Shown here piece by piece: positions 34,238 through 42,966 of a stretch of DNA of 64,000 bases (its first letter is position 1; the number at the start of each line of letters is the position of its first letter). Under the pieces are notes generated by a model. The model saw only the letters and a program-made list of their open reading frames with translations, was not told the DNA's origin and did no database searches. Position numbers and translations under genes: made by a program. Source of the stretch: Streptomyces sp. AC555_RSS877 (lineage in GTDB: Bacteria > Actinomycetota > Actinomycetes > Streptomycetales > Streptomycetaceae); the NCBI RefSeq assembly GCF_019049245.1, contig NZ_JAGMUK010000018.1, positions 62,001 to 126,000 of the forward strand, given 5' to 3'.

Positions 34238-35854
34238 TCACTGCTGGTCACCATCAGTGTCACCTGCGTCGCAGGCGGCGGCGCGCAGCCTGAACCGCTG
34301 CAGCTTGCCGGTCGCGGTCCGTGGCAGGGCGTCCAGCAGGACGATCTCGCGCGGGCACTTGTAGGGCGCCAGTTCGGACAGGACATGGGCGCGCAGTGCC
34401 CCGGTGTCGCGCTCGGCGCCCTCCTTCAGCACCACGAAGGCCACCACGACCTGCCCGCGCGCCTCGTCGGGCCGTCCCACCACCGCCGCTTCCAGCACGT
34501 CCGGGTGGCGCAGCAGCGCGTCCTCGACCTCCGGCCCGGCGATGTTGTACCCGGCCGAGATGATCATGTCGTCCGCGCGGGCGACGTACCGGAAGTAGCC
34601 GTCGGGCTCACGGACGTAGGTGTCGCCGGTGACGTTCCAGCCGCCTTGCACGTACTCCCGCTGCCGCGGATCGGCGAGATACCGGCAGCCGACCGGCCCG
34701 CGCACGGCCAGCAGACCGGGCTCGCCGTCGGGCACCGGCGCGCCGCTCTCGTCCTGCACGCGCGCGTGCCACCCCGGTACGGGCACCCCCGTCGTCCCCG
34801 GCCTGATGCGGTCGTCGGCCGCCGAGATGAAGATGTGCAGCAGCTCGGTGGCGCCGATGCCGTTGATGACACGCAGCCCGGTCCGCTCGTGCCAGGCCCG
34901 CCAGGTGGCGGCGGGGAGGTTCTCGCCGGCGGAGACACAACGCCGCAGGGAGGACACGTCGTACCCGTCGAGCTCGTCGAGCATCGCGCGGTAGGCGGTC
35001 GGCGCGGTGAACAGGACCGACACCCGGTGCTCGGCGATCGCGGGCAACAGCTGCCGGGGACCGGCCTGTTCGAGCAGCAGGGCGCTGGCACCGGCACGCA
35101 TCGGGAAGACCACCAGCCCGCCCAGACCGAAGGTGAAGCCCAGTGGGGGACTGCCGGTGAAGACGTCGTCGGGGTGTGGCCCGAGGACATGGCGGGCGAA
35201 GGAGTCGGCGATCGCCAGCACGTCCCGGTGGAAGTGCATGCAGCCCTTCGGGCGGCCGGTGGTCCCGGAGGTGAACGCGATCAGCGCCACGTCGTCGGAC
35301 GCGGTGTCCACGGCGGTGTACGGCTCCTCGGGTGTCGCCCGGTTCAGCAGGTCACCAGGGGCGTCGCCGCCGTACGTCGTGATCCTGAGCCCCGGTATCC
35401 CGGCCCTGGCGAGGTCGTCGACGGCCCGGACGTCGCACAGGGCGTGCTCCACGCGGGCGATCTCGCACATCGTGGCGAGCTCGTGCGGGCGCTGCTGGGC
35501 CAGCACGGTGACCGCGACCGCGCCCGCCTTCAGCACCGCCAGCCAGCAGGCGGCCAGCCAGGGAGTGGTGGGGCCGCGCAGCAGGACCCGGTTGCCGGGC
35601 ACGACCCCGAGGTCACGGGTGAGGGCGTGCGCGATGCGGTCGACGCGGGTGCGGAGATGGCCGTACGTCCATGTTCCGCCCGTCGGCGTGTGGAACACCG
35701 GTCGGTCCCCGGCCGGCCCGGCGAGCAGCTCGGCGGCGCAGTTCAGCCGATCGGGGTAACGCAGCTCCGGCAGGTCGAAGCGGAGCTCGGGCCACTGGTC
35801 GGGGGGCGGCAGATGGTCGCGCGCGAAGGTGTCGACATGGGCCGAGGGATTCAT
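34238..35854 (-). CDS. Aromatic acid-CoA ligase (2-aminobenzoate/benzoate-CoA ligase type)
   Basis: A 538-residue ANL-superfamily adenylate-forming enzyme. The phosphate loop AFTSGTTGRPKGCMHF is at about 192-206, GIGATELLHIF is motif A5, YFRYVARADDMIISAGYNI is the hinge region, and RTATGKLQRF near 519 carries the catalytic lysine. The N-terminal HLPPPDQWPELRFDLPELRYPDRLNCA resembles 2-aminobenzoate- and benzoate-CoA ligases. It would activate the aromatic acid with ATP and CoA, giving the substrate for the monooxygenase/reductase fusion. It is divergent from the acyl-CoA dehydrogenase gene across a 160-bp promoter region. Confidence 0.88.
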   Translation of the reverse strand: MNPSAHVDTFARDHLPPPDQWPELRFDLPELRYPDRLNCAAELLAGPAGDRPVFHTPTGGTWTYGHLRTRVDRIAHALTRDLGVVPGNRVLLRGPTTPWLAACWLAVLKAGAVAVTVLAQQRPHELATMCEIARVEHALCDVRAVDDLARAGIPGLRITTYGGDAPGDLLNRATPEEPYTAVDTASDDVALIAFTSGTTGRPKGCMHFHRDVLAIADSFARHVLGPHPDDVFTGSPPLGFTFGLGGLVVFPMRAGASALLLEQAGPRQLLPAIAEHRVSVLFTAPTAYRAMLDELDGYDVSSLRRCVSAGENLPAATWRAWHERTGLRVINGIGATELLHIFISAADDRIRPGTTGVPVPGWHARVQDESGAPVPDGEPGLLAVRGPVGCRYLADPRQREYVQGGWNVTGDTYVREPDGYFRYVARADDMIISAGYNIAGPEVEDALLRHPDVLEAAVVGRPDEARGQVVVAFVVLKEGAERDTGALRAHVLSELAPYKCPREIVLLDALPRTATGKLQRFRLRAAACDAGDTDGDQQ

Positions 35855-35932
35855 GGCGGTTCGCCCCCTTGCCTTGTGGGCGTCGGTGGTGGGCGTCGGG
35901 TCGGCATCCCCGGGTGGGTTCGCGCATCGAGC

Positions 35933-35970
35933 GTATCGTGTTGGTGACGGCAGTCAACGGTGCGCGATAC
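35933..35970. promoter_or_regulatory. Second copy of the cluster operator candidate
   Basis: Pattern GTATC-n7-TGAC-n4-GTCA-n9-GATAC, matching the site at 30095-30135 except for two fewer bases in the left spacer. It lies in the divergent promoter region between the CoA ligase/paaX unit and the acyl-CoA dehydrogenase/RidA unit. Confidence 0.55.
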
Positions 35971-36014
35971 CGTCGGGGGAGTGGCCGCAGGGCTGCGGGG
36001 AGAGAGGACCGGCA

Positions 36015-37364
36015 ATGCCCGCATTCTCACTCGAACCATCACAGACCGCCTGGGCAGCGGAACTGCGTGCCCTGGCCGCGGACCGGCTGCGCCCCCTCGC
36101 GGAGAAGGGCGAACCGGGCCACGTCAACCGCCCGCTCGTCGCGGAACTCGGCCGGCTCGGCCTGCTGTCCCGCCTGTTCACCTCCGGAGCCCTCGACCTC
36201 TGCCTGATGCGGGAGTCCCTCGCGTACGCCTGCACCGAAGGCGAGACCGCCCTTGCCCTCCAGGGCCTGGGCGCCCATCCGGTCCACACCCACGGCACCC
36301 CCGCCCAGCGGGAACGCTGGCTTCCCCGGGTGGCCGAGGGCACCGCGGTGGCGGCCTTCGCGCTGAGCGAGCCGGGGGCGGGATCGGACGCGGCGGCACT
36401 GACACTGCGGGCGGAACGGGAGGCCCTCAAAGGCGCTGGGACGCCGGGTGCGGGCGCCCCCCTCGCCGCAGCGTCCGACGGCCCCGCCCGCTGGCGGCTC
36501 ACCGGGGAGAAGTGCTGGATCTCCAACGCACCCGAGGCCGACTTCTACACCGTCTTCGCGCGCACCACCCCCGGCGCCGGCGCCCGGGGCGTCACCGCCT
36601 TCCTCGTACCCGCCGACCGCCCGGGCCTGACCGGCACGGCCCTCGACATGCTCTCGCCGCACCCCATCGGCAGCCTCCGCTTCGACGCTGTCCCGGTGAC
36701 CGCCGACGACGTGCTCGGCGAGACCGACCGCGGCTTCCGGGTCGCCATGGACACCCTCAACCTCTTCCGACCCAGCGTCGGCGCCTTCGCGGTCGGCATG
36801 GCCCGTGCGGCGCTCGACGCGACCCTCGCCCACACCGCCCGACGGGATGCGTTCGGCGGCAAGCTGAGGGACCTGCAGACGGTCGCCCACCAGGTCGCCG
36901 AGATGGCCCTGCGCACCGAGGCGGCCCGCCTCATGGTGTACGCGGCGGCGACGGCGTACGACGAAGGCGCCCCGGACGTGCCGGGACGCGCGGCGATGGC
37001 GAAGCTGCTCGCCACCGAGACCGCGCAGTACGTCGTCGACGCGGCCGTCCAGCTCCACGGCGCCCGCGCCCTGCGCCGCGGCCACCTCCTCGAACACCTC
37101 TACCGCGAGGTACGCGCCCCACGCATCTACGAGGGCGCGAGCGAGGTCCAACGCGGCATCATCGCCAAGGAGTTGTACGCGAGCCTGGATGCCGCGGATG
37201 CCACGGATGCCACGGACGCCGCGGATGTCACGGACGCCGCGGATGCCACGGACGCCGCGGATGTCACGGACGCCGCGGATGTCACGGACGCCGCGGATGT
37301 CACGGACGCCGTGGGCGCCGTGCAGGCCGTGGGTCCCGGGAATGCCCTGGGGGCCGACGCGTGA
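36015..37364 (+). CDS. Acyl-CoA dehydrogenase family protein with repetitive C-terminal tail
   Basis: A 449-residue flavoprotein. Residues 1-390 form a standard acyl-CoA dehydrogenase: AFALSEPGAGSDA, WRLTGEKCWISNAPEADFYTVFART, FGGKLRDLQTVAHQVAEMAL, LHGARALRRGHLLEHLYREVRAPRIYEGASEVQRGIIAKEL. Residues 393-432 are a repeat of the hexapeptide AADVTD with variants, encoded by an 18-bp minisatellite, and the chain ends shortly after. ATG 36015 has GAGAGGA about 8 nt upstream; a longer open frame from 35829 is unlikely because it runs through the promoter. The stop overlaps the RidA GTG. In the inferred pathway it would dehydrogenate the alicyclic CoA intermediate. Confidence 0.88.
   Translation: MPAFSLEPSQTAWAAELRALAADRLRPLAEKGEPGHVNRPLVAELGRLGLLSRLFTSGALDLCLMRESLAYACTEGETALALQGLGAHPVHTHGTPAQRERWLPRVAEGTAVAAFALSEPGAGSDAAALTLRAEREALKGAGTPGAGAPLAAASDGPARWRLTGEKCWISNAPEADFYTVFARTTPGAGARGVTAFLVPADRPGLTGTALDMLSPHPIGSLRFDAVPVTADDVLGETDRGFRVAMDTLNLFRPSVGAFAVGMARAALDATLAHTARRDAFGGKLRDLQTVAHQVAEMALRTEAARLMVYAAATAYDEGAPDVPGRAAMAKLLATETAQYVVDAAVQLHGARALRRGHLLEHLYREVRAPRIYEGASEVQRGIIAKELYASLDAADATDATDAADVTDAADATDAADVTDAADVTDAADVTDAVGAVQAVGPGNALGADA
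37191..37310 (+). repeat. In-frame 18-bp minisatellite at the 3' end of the acyl-CoA dehydrogenase gene
   Basis: About 6.7 units of GCCGCGGATGTCACGGAC, some with GCC for GTC and one shortened to 9 bp, encoding AADVTD/AADATD. The number of units divides the frame cleanly, so unit gain or loss would not break the gene. Confidence 0.9.
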
Positions 37365-37759
37365 CCGCCGAGCGTGTGAACCCGCCCGGACTCTCCCCGC
37401 CCACCGGCTTCTCCCACGCCGTCGTCGCCACCGGCACCCGGATCGTCTTCCTCGCCGGCCAGACCGCTCTGGACACCGACGGCAAGGTCGTCGGCGACAC
37501 CCTCCCCGAGCAGTTCGAGCGAGCCCTCACCAACCTCCTGGCTGCCCTGACCGCCACCGGCGGTACCCCCGCCGACCTCGCCCGCGTCACCGTCTACGCC
37601 ACGGACATCGCCGCGTACCGCGCCCATGCTCCCGAACTCGGCAGCATCTGGCGTGAGTTGGCGGGACGCGACTACCCGGCCATGGCGGTCGTGGAGGTCG
37701 TGCGCCTGTGGGACGACCAGGCGAAGGTGGAGCTCGACGGCTTCGCGGTGCTGCCCTAG
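37361..37759 (+). CDS. RidA/YjgF family protein
   Basis: A 132-residue protein with the RidA fold: FSHAVVATGTRIVFLAGQTALD, EQFERALTNLLAALTATGG, LARVTVYATDI and PAMAVVEVVRLWDDQAKVELDGFAVLP. RidA proteins hydrolyse enamine/imine intermediates; the usual substrate-binding Arg seems to be replaced in the AVVEVVRLW block. In the anthranilate-CoA operons of Azoarcus a RidA-like gene accompanies the ligase and the monooxygenase/reductase, where removal of the ring amino group would require such an activity. GTG 37361 overlaps the dehydrogenase stop by 4 bp. Confidence 0.85.
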   Translation: MTAERVNPPGLSPPTGFSHAVVATGTRIVFLAGQTALDTDGKVVGDTLPEQFERALTNLLAALTATGGTPADLARVTVYATDIAAYRAHAPELGSIWRELAGRDYPAMAVVEVVRLWDDQAKVELDGFAVLP

Positions 37760-37787
37760 GAGTTCTCCCCGCGTCGCAGGAACGTGA

Positions 37788-37982
37788 TCAGGCGGCGATC
37801 GTCAGCCGCCCCGCGGCCACCCGGTGGGGGGCGACGACCCGGCCGTCCGGCAGCAACTCGCCGGTGTCGTCGAACACGATCGCGCCGGTGCACAGCAGGT
37901 TCCAGCCCTGCTCGGGGTGGGCGGCGACGACGTGCGGGGCGTGGTTATCGGTTGCGGGGCACGAGGGCTGGTGGGAACAGAT
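37788..37982 (-). CDS. DUF5999 family protein, apparently starting at AUC
   Basis: The 64-residue reading frame contains CSHQPSCP, PHVVAAHPEQGWNLLCTGAIVFDDTGELLPDGRVVAPHR, matching the small Streptomyces DUF5999 proteins, whose homologues begin MCxHQPxCP. Here the codon at the expected start is ATC (37982-37980), with GGAGGT placed 5 nt upstream on the minus strand, exactly where a ribosome-binding site would be. No ATG, GTG or TTG occurs in a suitable in-frame position. Either AUC is used, or this is a point-mutated or mis-sequenced start. Function unknown. Confidence 0.6.
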   Translation of the reverse strand: MCSHQPSCPATDNHAPHVVAAHPEQGWNLLCTGAIVFDDTGELLPDGRVVAPHRVAAGRLTIAA

Positions 37983-38026
37983 GGCGCACCTCCACGGCGT
38001 AGGACCTTCGGATCGGGTCCCTATGA

Positions 38027-38662
<636 letters not shown>

Positions 38663-38723
38663 TCGCGAGCTGTCGTCGGCTGATCGCGGACCGATCGCGG
38701 CCTGTCGCGGGCTGATGGCGGCG

Positions 38724-39176
38724 TCAGTTCATCAGTCCCGCGGCGACCGTGGCACCCAGTTCCCAGCAGGCCTCGACGTCCGCTTTGCCGGGCTCCCCCG
38801 TCACGGTCACGGCCTCGGCGGCCCGTCGCCAGCCGAGGCCCGTCGTGATCGCCTCGATGCCGCGGACCGCTCCGGTCACGTCGTTGCCGCCGTGCACGTA
38901 GTAGCCGAAGGGGCGGCCCTGCGTCGCGTCGAGGCACGGGTAGTACACCTGGTCGAAGAAGTGCTTGAGGGCGCCGGACATGTAGCCGAGGTTCGCCGGC
39001 GTACCCAGCACGAACCCGTCGGCGGCGAGCACGTCCGACGCCGTGGCGGCCAGCGCAGCCCGGCGCACGACGCGCACGCCCTCGATCTCCGGGTCCGTCG
39101 CACCGGCGACGACGGCCTCGAACAGCGCCTGGCAGTTCGGCGAGGGCGTGTGATGCACGATCAGCAGAGTAGTCAC
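38724..39176 (-). CDS. Flavodoxin-fold NAD(P)H-dependent FMN reductase-like protein
   Basis: A 150-residue flavodoxin-like protein: first strand TLLIVHHTPSPNCQALFEAVVAGA (phosphate-binding loop), DGFVLGTPANLGYMSGALKHFFDQVYYP, and FGYYVHGGNDVTGAVRGIEAI. These are typical of the NADPH-dependent FMN reductase/WrbA-like group that binds FMN and reduces quinones or other acceptors. GTG 39176 is chosen because it directly precedes the first strand; the longer frame adds a non-conserved extension. The AraC remnant lies upstream on the same strand. Confidence 0.8.
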   Translation of the reverse strand: MTTLLIVHHTPSPNCQALFEAVVAGATDPEIEGVRVVRRAALAATASDVLAADGFVLGTPANLGYMSGALKHFFDQVYYPCLDATQGRPFGYYVHGGNDVTGAVRGIEAITTGLGWRRAAEAVTVTGEPGKADVEACWELGATVAAGLMN

Positions 39177-39279
39177 GCCCGCAGCCTGCCGTGCGGGCGT
39201 CGAGAGCCGCAAAAGGTGCCGCCGTTAAGTCGGTCTTGAATCGGCCCTTGAAGGCAATAGGAAGACGTACGGTGGCCGC

Positions 39280-39786
39280 TCAGACCTGCGTGCGAGTCTC
39301 GCGCGTCCGGTACTGGCTCGGGCTGACGCCGTGTTCCCGCTTGAACGCGGCGCTCAGGGCGAAGGCGTTGGCGAAGCCGACGCGGTCGGCCACCGTGGCG
39401 AGTGTGGCGTCGGCGTCGCGCAGCAGGTCGGCGGTCAGGGCGAGGCGCCGTTCCCGCCGGTAGGTCATCGGAGGCTGCCCGACCAGGGCGGTGAAGCGCC
39501 GGGCCAGGTTCGCCCGGGACACGCCCGTCCTGGCGGCCAGGGCCTGCAGGGTCCACGGGTGTGCGGGGTCGGCCTCCATCAGGCGCAGGACGTGGCCGAC
39601 CACGCGGTCGCTGTGAGCCCGGTACCAGGCGGGAACCTGGGCGCCGGGGCGCGTGAACCAGGCGCGCAGGGCGGTGATGACTGTCTTCTGCGCGGCACTC
39701 GTCGTGGCGCGCGCCTCACCGGTTAGTACGCGATGCGCTGCCGGTGCCTGGCTGGAGGGCCGGGGCGGCCGGTCGGAGGGCCAGTG
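39280..39786 (-). pseudogene. N-terminally truncated AraC-family regulator
   Basis: The complete AraC DNA-binding domain is present (two HTHs: LQALAARTGVSRANLARRFTALVG and ATVADRVGFANAFALSAAFKREHGVSPSQYR), preceded by the linker ALRAWFTRPGAQVPAWYRAHSDRVVGHVLRLM typical of cupin-AraC regulators. Reading further 5', the frame continues to about 39786 and stops at 39789-39787, with no suitable start and no cupin sensor, which would need roughly 150-200 more residues. The break coincides with the edge of a lower-G+C segment. A short product starting at GTG 39603 (107 residues) could still be made. Confidence 0.75.
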
Positions 39787-41124
39787 TCACGGCAGGTGCT
39801 CGATGCGTCTTCTGCGTCACAGACAACGGCGTGAAGCGGCGAATCTTTTCCGAACTAGCTGTCCGAGCGACCTCTTTGGCGTATAGCCTCCAGTTCACGA
39901 CTTTGTCGGATAGGCGCTGTTCAGGGGCCCTCCCCAGTGATCACCTGCAGAGCCTTGCGATGAGAGGTTCTTCCGGCATATGCCAGACACGGTTCCTGGG
40001 CAGTTGCCTCACGGCTGCAAGATCAGCAAGAGCGGCATCGAGGAAATTGTTAATAGGATTGAAATCGGCTTCTCGCCGGCCGCCGACCGAAAGTTTCTTA
40101 TTGTCCGCCGCGGCAATGAATATGATCGCAAGTCCTTGACGGAGTCCTGGGAAGCGGCTCGCAAGCCAGGAGTGACCGATAATCTTGAGATTGATGTAAA
40201 GGAAGGCGGTAAGCGAGCGTACTTCAAGCTCAGCGAATCCGGCGTGAAGTGGTCAGCGACTGGCGACGGGTATTTCCCTGCAGGCTTGAAGGCTGATATT
40301 GAGAATATTCTCGGCGATGCTATTGAGAGCTCCAAGGCGCAATTATTCTCACGTATCGCAAGGGTGTCCTCGTATGCTCTGCTGGTCGCGTTTGTGGTCG
40401 CTGCCATTGCGCTCTATTTTCTCTGGTCATCGAATCGAGCTGCGACTGTCGCTGTCTCTGCATTCGTCGTGGCTGCAACGGCAGGCATCCGCTGGTTTAG
40501 CCAGTGGAAGCTCAAGTCATCCGTGATCTTCGACCCAGGCGCATGGACTCCCTGGAACAGGTCAGATAAAATCAATGCAGGCGTTCTTGCGGTATCTATT
40601 GCCTCACTCGTTGTAGCGATCACCGCACTTGCTCCTGGCTCAGACGCGGGGTCGAACGACGCAAGGTCAGCGAACGGCATTAGCCCCTCAGTATCGGGCC
40701 AGGCATCGCCGTCCGAGAGCAGCACTAAAACTTCCACTTTTCAAATTTCTCCAACAGCAGGCCCTCCCGGAACCACCATTGAATTCACAGGATCCGGATT
40801 CTCTCCCGACAAGCCAGTCGTCGTTGAACTTCACGACGGCCCAAAGACGCAAAACTGGCAAGGGCCCTATCCAAAAAGCTTCACGGCCGACAAGAACGGC
40901 AAGATTTCTGGCTGGATCAAGGTCGAGAACGAGATCTGTTGCGCAGGAGCGACTATCGAGGTCCGCGCTACCACCACCCGCCAGGGGTGGAATTCATCCA
41001 GCGTAGACTTCAATATCACCTAGCTAGTCAGGGGTCGTCAGGTTGGCGGCCCCTTCGTGGTAAGAGCTGGTGGGCTGCAAGTTCAGCGGCTATCGTCGCA
41101 TGTGGCAATGTTGATGATTTGCCC
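39787..41124. other. Lower-G+C segment, probable recent insertion
   Basis: Composition changes sharply; for example 40021-40080 has 30 of 60 G+C, against roughly 70 percent around it. The segment begins where the AraC gene loses its 5' part and ends just before the MurA-like gene. It carries one membrane-protein gene. No integrase, transposase, inverted repeats or target duplication was seen, so the route of entry is unknown. 39787-39979 holds no recognisable gene. Confidence 0.65.
39980..41023 (+). CDS. Membrane protein with C-terminal extracellular Ig-like domain, unknown function
   Basis: A 347-residue protein with codon use unlike its neighbours. Residues 1-120 are soluble, mixed alpha/beta. 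Three hydrophobic helices follow (about 130-150, 155-172, 196-216). Then comes a Ser/Thr/Ala-rich linker (220-255) and a C-terminal beta-rich domain (256-347) starting FQISPTAGPPGTTIEFTGSGF, which resembles IPT/TIG-type Ig folds with GSGFSP and a CC pair (ENEICCAGATIEVRA). Codon 122 is TTA (40343-40345). The probable topology is cytoplasmic N-domain and external C-domain. ATG 39980 is the first reasonable start; GAGAGG is 12 nt upstream, a little far. No family is recognised for the N-terminal part. Confidence 0.65.
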   Translation: MPDTVPGQLPHGCKISKSGIEEIVNRIEIGFSPAADRKFLIVRRGNEYDRKSLTESWEAARKPGVTDNLEIDVKEGGKRAYFKLSESGVKWSATGDGYFPAGLKADIENILGDAIESSKAQLFSRIARVSSYALLVAFVVAAIALYFLWSSNRAATVAVSAFVVAATAGIRWFSQWKLKSSVIFDPGAWTPWNRSDKINAGVLAVSIASLVVAITALAPGSDAGSNDARSANGISPSVSGQASPSESSTKTSTFQISPTAGPPGTTIEFTGSGFSPDKPVVVELHDGPKTQNWQGPYPKSFTADKNGKISGWIKVENEICCAGATIEVRATTTRQGWNSSSVDFNIT

Positions 41125-41130
41125 TGTTCC

Positions 41131-42660
41131 TCAGATGTCCCGGAACGTCTCGATCTGCGCCCCGACCGAGTTGAGGCGCTCGGCCAGGTCCTCGTACCCC
41201 CGGTTGATGACGTAGACGTTGCGCAGTACGGACGTGCCCTCCGCCGCCATCATCGCCAGCAGGACGACCACGGCGGGCCGCAGGGCGGGCGGGCACATCA
41301 TCTCGGCGGCGCGCCAGCGGGTCGGGCCCTCGACCAGTACCCGGTGCGGGTCCAGCAACTGCAGCCGTCCACCGAGGCGGTTGAGGTCCGTCAGGTAGAT
41401 CGCCCGGTTGTCGTAGACCCAGTCGTGGATCAGTGTCTTGCCCGACGCGGCGGCCGCGATGGCCGCGAAGAACGGGACGTTGTCGATGTTCAGGCCGGGG
41501 AACGGCATCGGGTGGATCTTGTCGATCGGCGCCTCCAGCTTGGAGGGCCGGACGGTGAGGTCCACCAGGCGGGTGCGGCCGTTGTCGGCGGGGTACTCCG
41601 GGGTGCGGTCGTGGTCGAGGCCCATCTCCTCCAGGACCGCGAGCTCGATCTCCAGGAACTCGATCGGGACCCGACGAACCGTCAGTTCCGACTGGGTGAC
41701 GACCGCGGCGGCCAGCAGGCTCATCGCCTCGACCGGGTCCTCGGAGGGGGAGTAGTCGACGTCCACGTCGATGTCCGGCACGCCGTGCACGGTGAGTGTG
41801 GTGGTGCCGATGCCCTCCACCCTGACGCCCAGGGCCTCCAGGAAGAAGCACAGGTCCTGGACCATGTAGTTCGATGATGCGTTGCGGATGACGGTGACAC
41901 CGTCGTGCCGGGCGGCGGCGAGCAGGGCGTTCTCGGTGACGGTGTCCCCGCGCTCGGTCAGCACGATCGGCCGGTCGGGCCGTACGGACCGGTCGACCGC
42001 CGCGTGGTACTGGCCCTCGGTCGCCGCGATGTCCAGCCCGAACCGGCGCAGCGCGATCATGTGCGGCTCGATGGTCCGCGTGCCGAGGTCGCAGCCGCCG
42101 GCGTACGGCAGCATGAAGCGGTCCATGCGGTGCAGCAGCGGGCCGAGGAACATGATGATGGACCGCGTCCGTACGGCGGCCGCCGCGTCGATCGACGCCA
42201 TGTTCAGCTCGGCCGGCGGCACCAGCTCCAGGTCGACGCCGTCGTTGATCCAGCGGGTGCGTACGCCGATGGAGTTGAGCACCTCCAGAAGGCGGTACAC
42301 CTCCTCGATGCGGGCGACCCGGCGCAGCACCGTGCGCCCCTGGTTGAGCAGCGAGGCGCACAGCAGTGCCACGCACGCGTTCTTGCTCGTCTTCACGTCG
42401 ATGGCGCCGGACAGCCGACGGCCGCCGACCACGCGCAGGTGCATCGGGCCCGCGTAGCCCAGAGAGACGATTTCGCTGTCCAGCGCTTCACCGATTCGAG
42501 CGATCATCTCAAGGCTGATGTTTTGGTTGCCGCGCTCGATGCGGTTGACGGCGCTCTGACTGGTGCCGAGCGCCTCGGCGAGCTGCGACTGTGTCCAGCC
42601 CCGGTGCTGCCGGGCGTCACGGATGAGCTTGCCGATGCGTACGAGGTAGTCGTCTGCCAT
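41131..42660 (-). CDS. murA: XRE-type HTH fused to a MurA-like UDP-GlcNAc enolpyruvyl transferase
   Basis: A 509-residue protein. Residues 5-66 form a complete XRE/Cro-type HTH (IRDARQHRGWTQSQLAEALGTSQSAVNRIERG). Residues 73-505 are a MurA/EPSP-synthase fold: LSGAIDVKTSKNACVALL with the K93-N94 pair, AGGCDLGTR with C190 where MurA has its catalytic Cys, and PYPA-like FPGLNIDNVPFFAA. MurA transfers enolpyruvate from PEP to UDP-GlcNAc in peptidoglycan synthesis. The retained Lys-Asn and Cys suggest an active enzyme. The HTH suggests that it binds DNA or evolved into a regulator sensing cell-wall precursors. Streptomyces has a separate housekeeping murA, so this is a paralogue. Confidence 0.88.
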   Translation of the reverse strand: MADDYLVRIGKLIRDARQHRGWTQSQLAEALGTSQSAVNRIERGNQNISLEMIARIGEALDSEIVSLGYAGPMHLRVVGGRRLSGAIDVKTSKNACVALLCASLLNQGRTVLRRVARIEEVYRLLEVLNSIGVRTRWINDGVDLELVPPAELNMASIDAAAAVRTRSIIMFLGPLLHRMDRFMLPYAGGCDLGTRTIEPHMIALRRFGLDIAATEGQYHAAVDRSVRPDRPIVLTERGDTVTENALLAAARHDGVTVIRNASSNYMVQDLCFFLEALGVRVEGIGTTTLTVHGVPDIDVDVDYSPSEDPVEAMSLLAAAVVTQSELTVRRVPIEFLEIELAVLEEMGLDHDRTPEYPADNGRTRLVDLTVRPSKLEAPIDKIHPMPFPGLNIDNVPFFAAIAAAASGKTLIHDWVYDNRAIYLTDLNRLGGRLQLLDPHRVLVEGPTRWRAAEMMCPPALRPAVVVLLAMMAAEGTSVLRNVYVINRGYEDLAERLNSVGAQIETFRDI

Positions 42661-42743
42661 GAGGTTGAGGCTATCTCAGATATGAGATGGCGCCTCTTGA
42701 GGGGGTCCGTTCGGGTGAGCGGCGTGATGGACCTGAGGGTTCG

Positions 42744-42944
42744 TCAACGGCGCTTCGCGGTGCGGGTGCGGCGCCATCCGAAAGGTCCGGGCAAATCCAC
42801 CGATGTCGTTCGGCGTCCCGTGCTGCTGCTCGTGTGCCGGGGTCCGTGGCTGCCGCCGCCGGTGGTGATGGACCAGGAACGCCGGTTGATGTTCAGGCGC
42901 ACGCCGGGCAGGATCCGGAAGCTCTTGCGGAACGTGAGGGGCAT
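42744..42944 (-). CDS. DUF4236 domain protein
   Basis: A 66-residue basic protein starting MPLTFRKSFRILPGVRLNIN and containing RSWSITTGGGSHGPRHT and SSTGRRTTSVDLPGPFGW, the DUF4236 signature (usually at the N-terminus of small bacterial proteins). ATG 42944 has GGGAGG 5 nt upstream on the minus strand, which overrides a longer frame starting at 42980. Function unknown. It lies 22 bp downstream of the DUF6985 gene on the same strand and is probably co-transcribed with it. Confidence 0.8.
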   Translation of the reverse strand: MPLTFRKSFRILPGVRLNINRRSWSITTGGGSHGPRHTSSSTGRRTTSVDLPGPFGWRRTRTAKRR

Positions 42945-42966
42945 GTGGGCCTCCCTTCGGGGTCGG

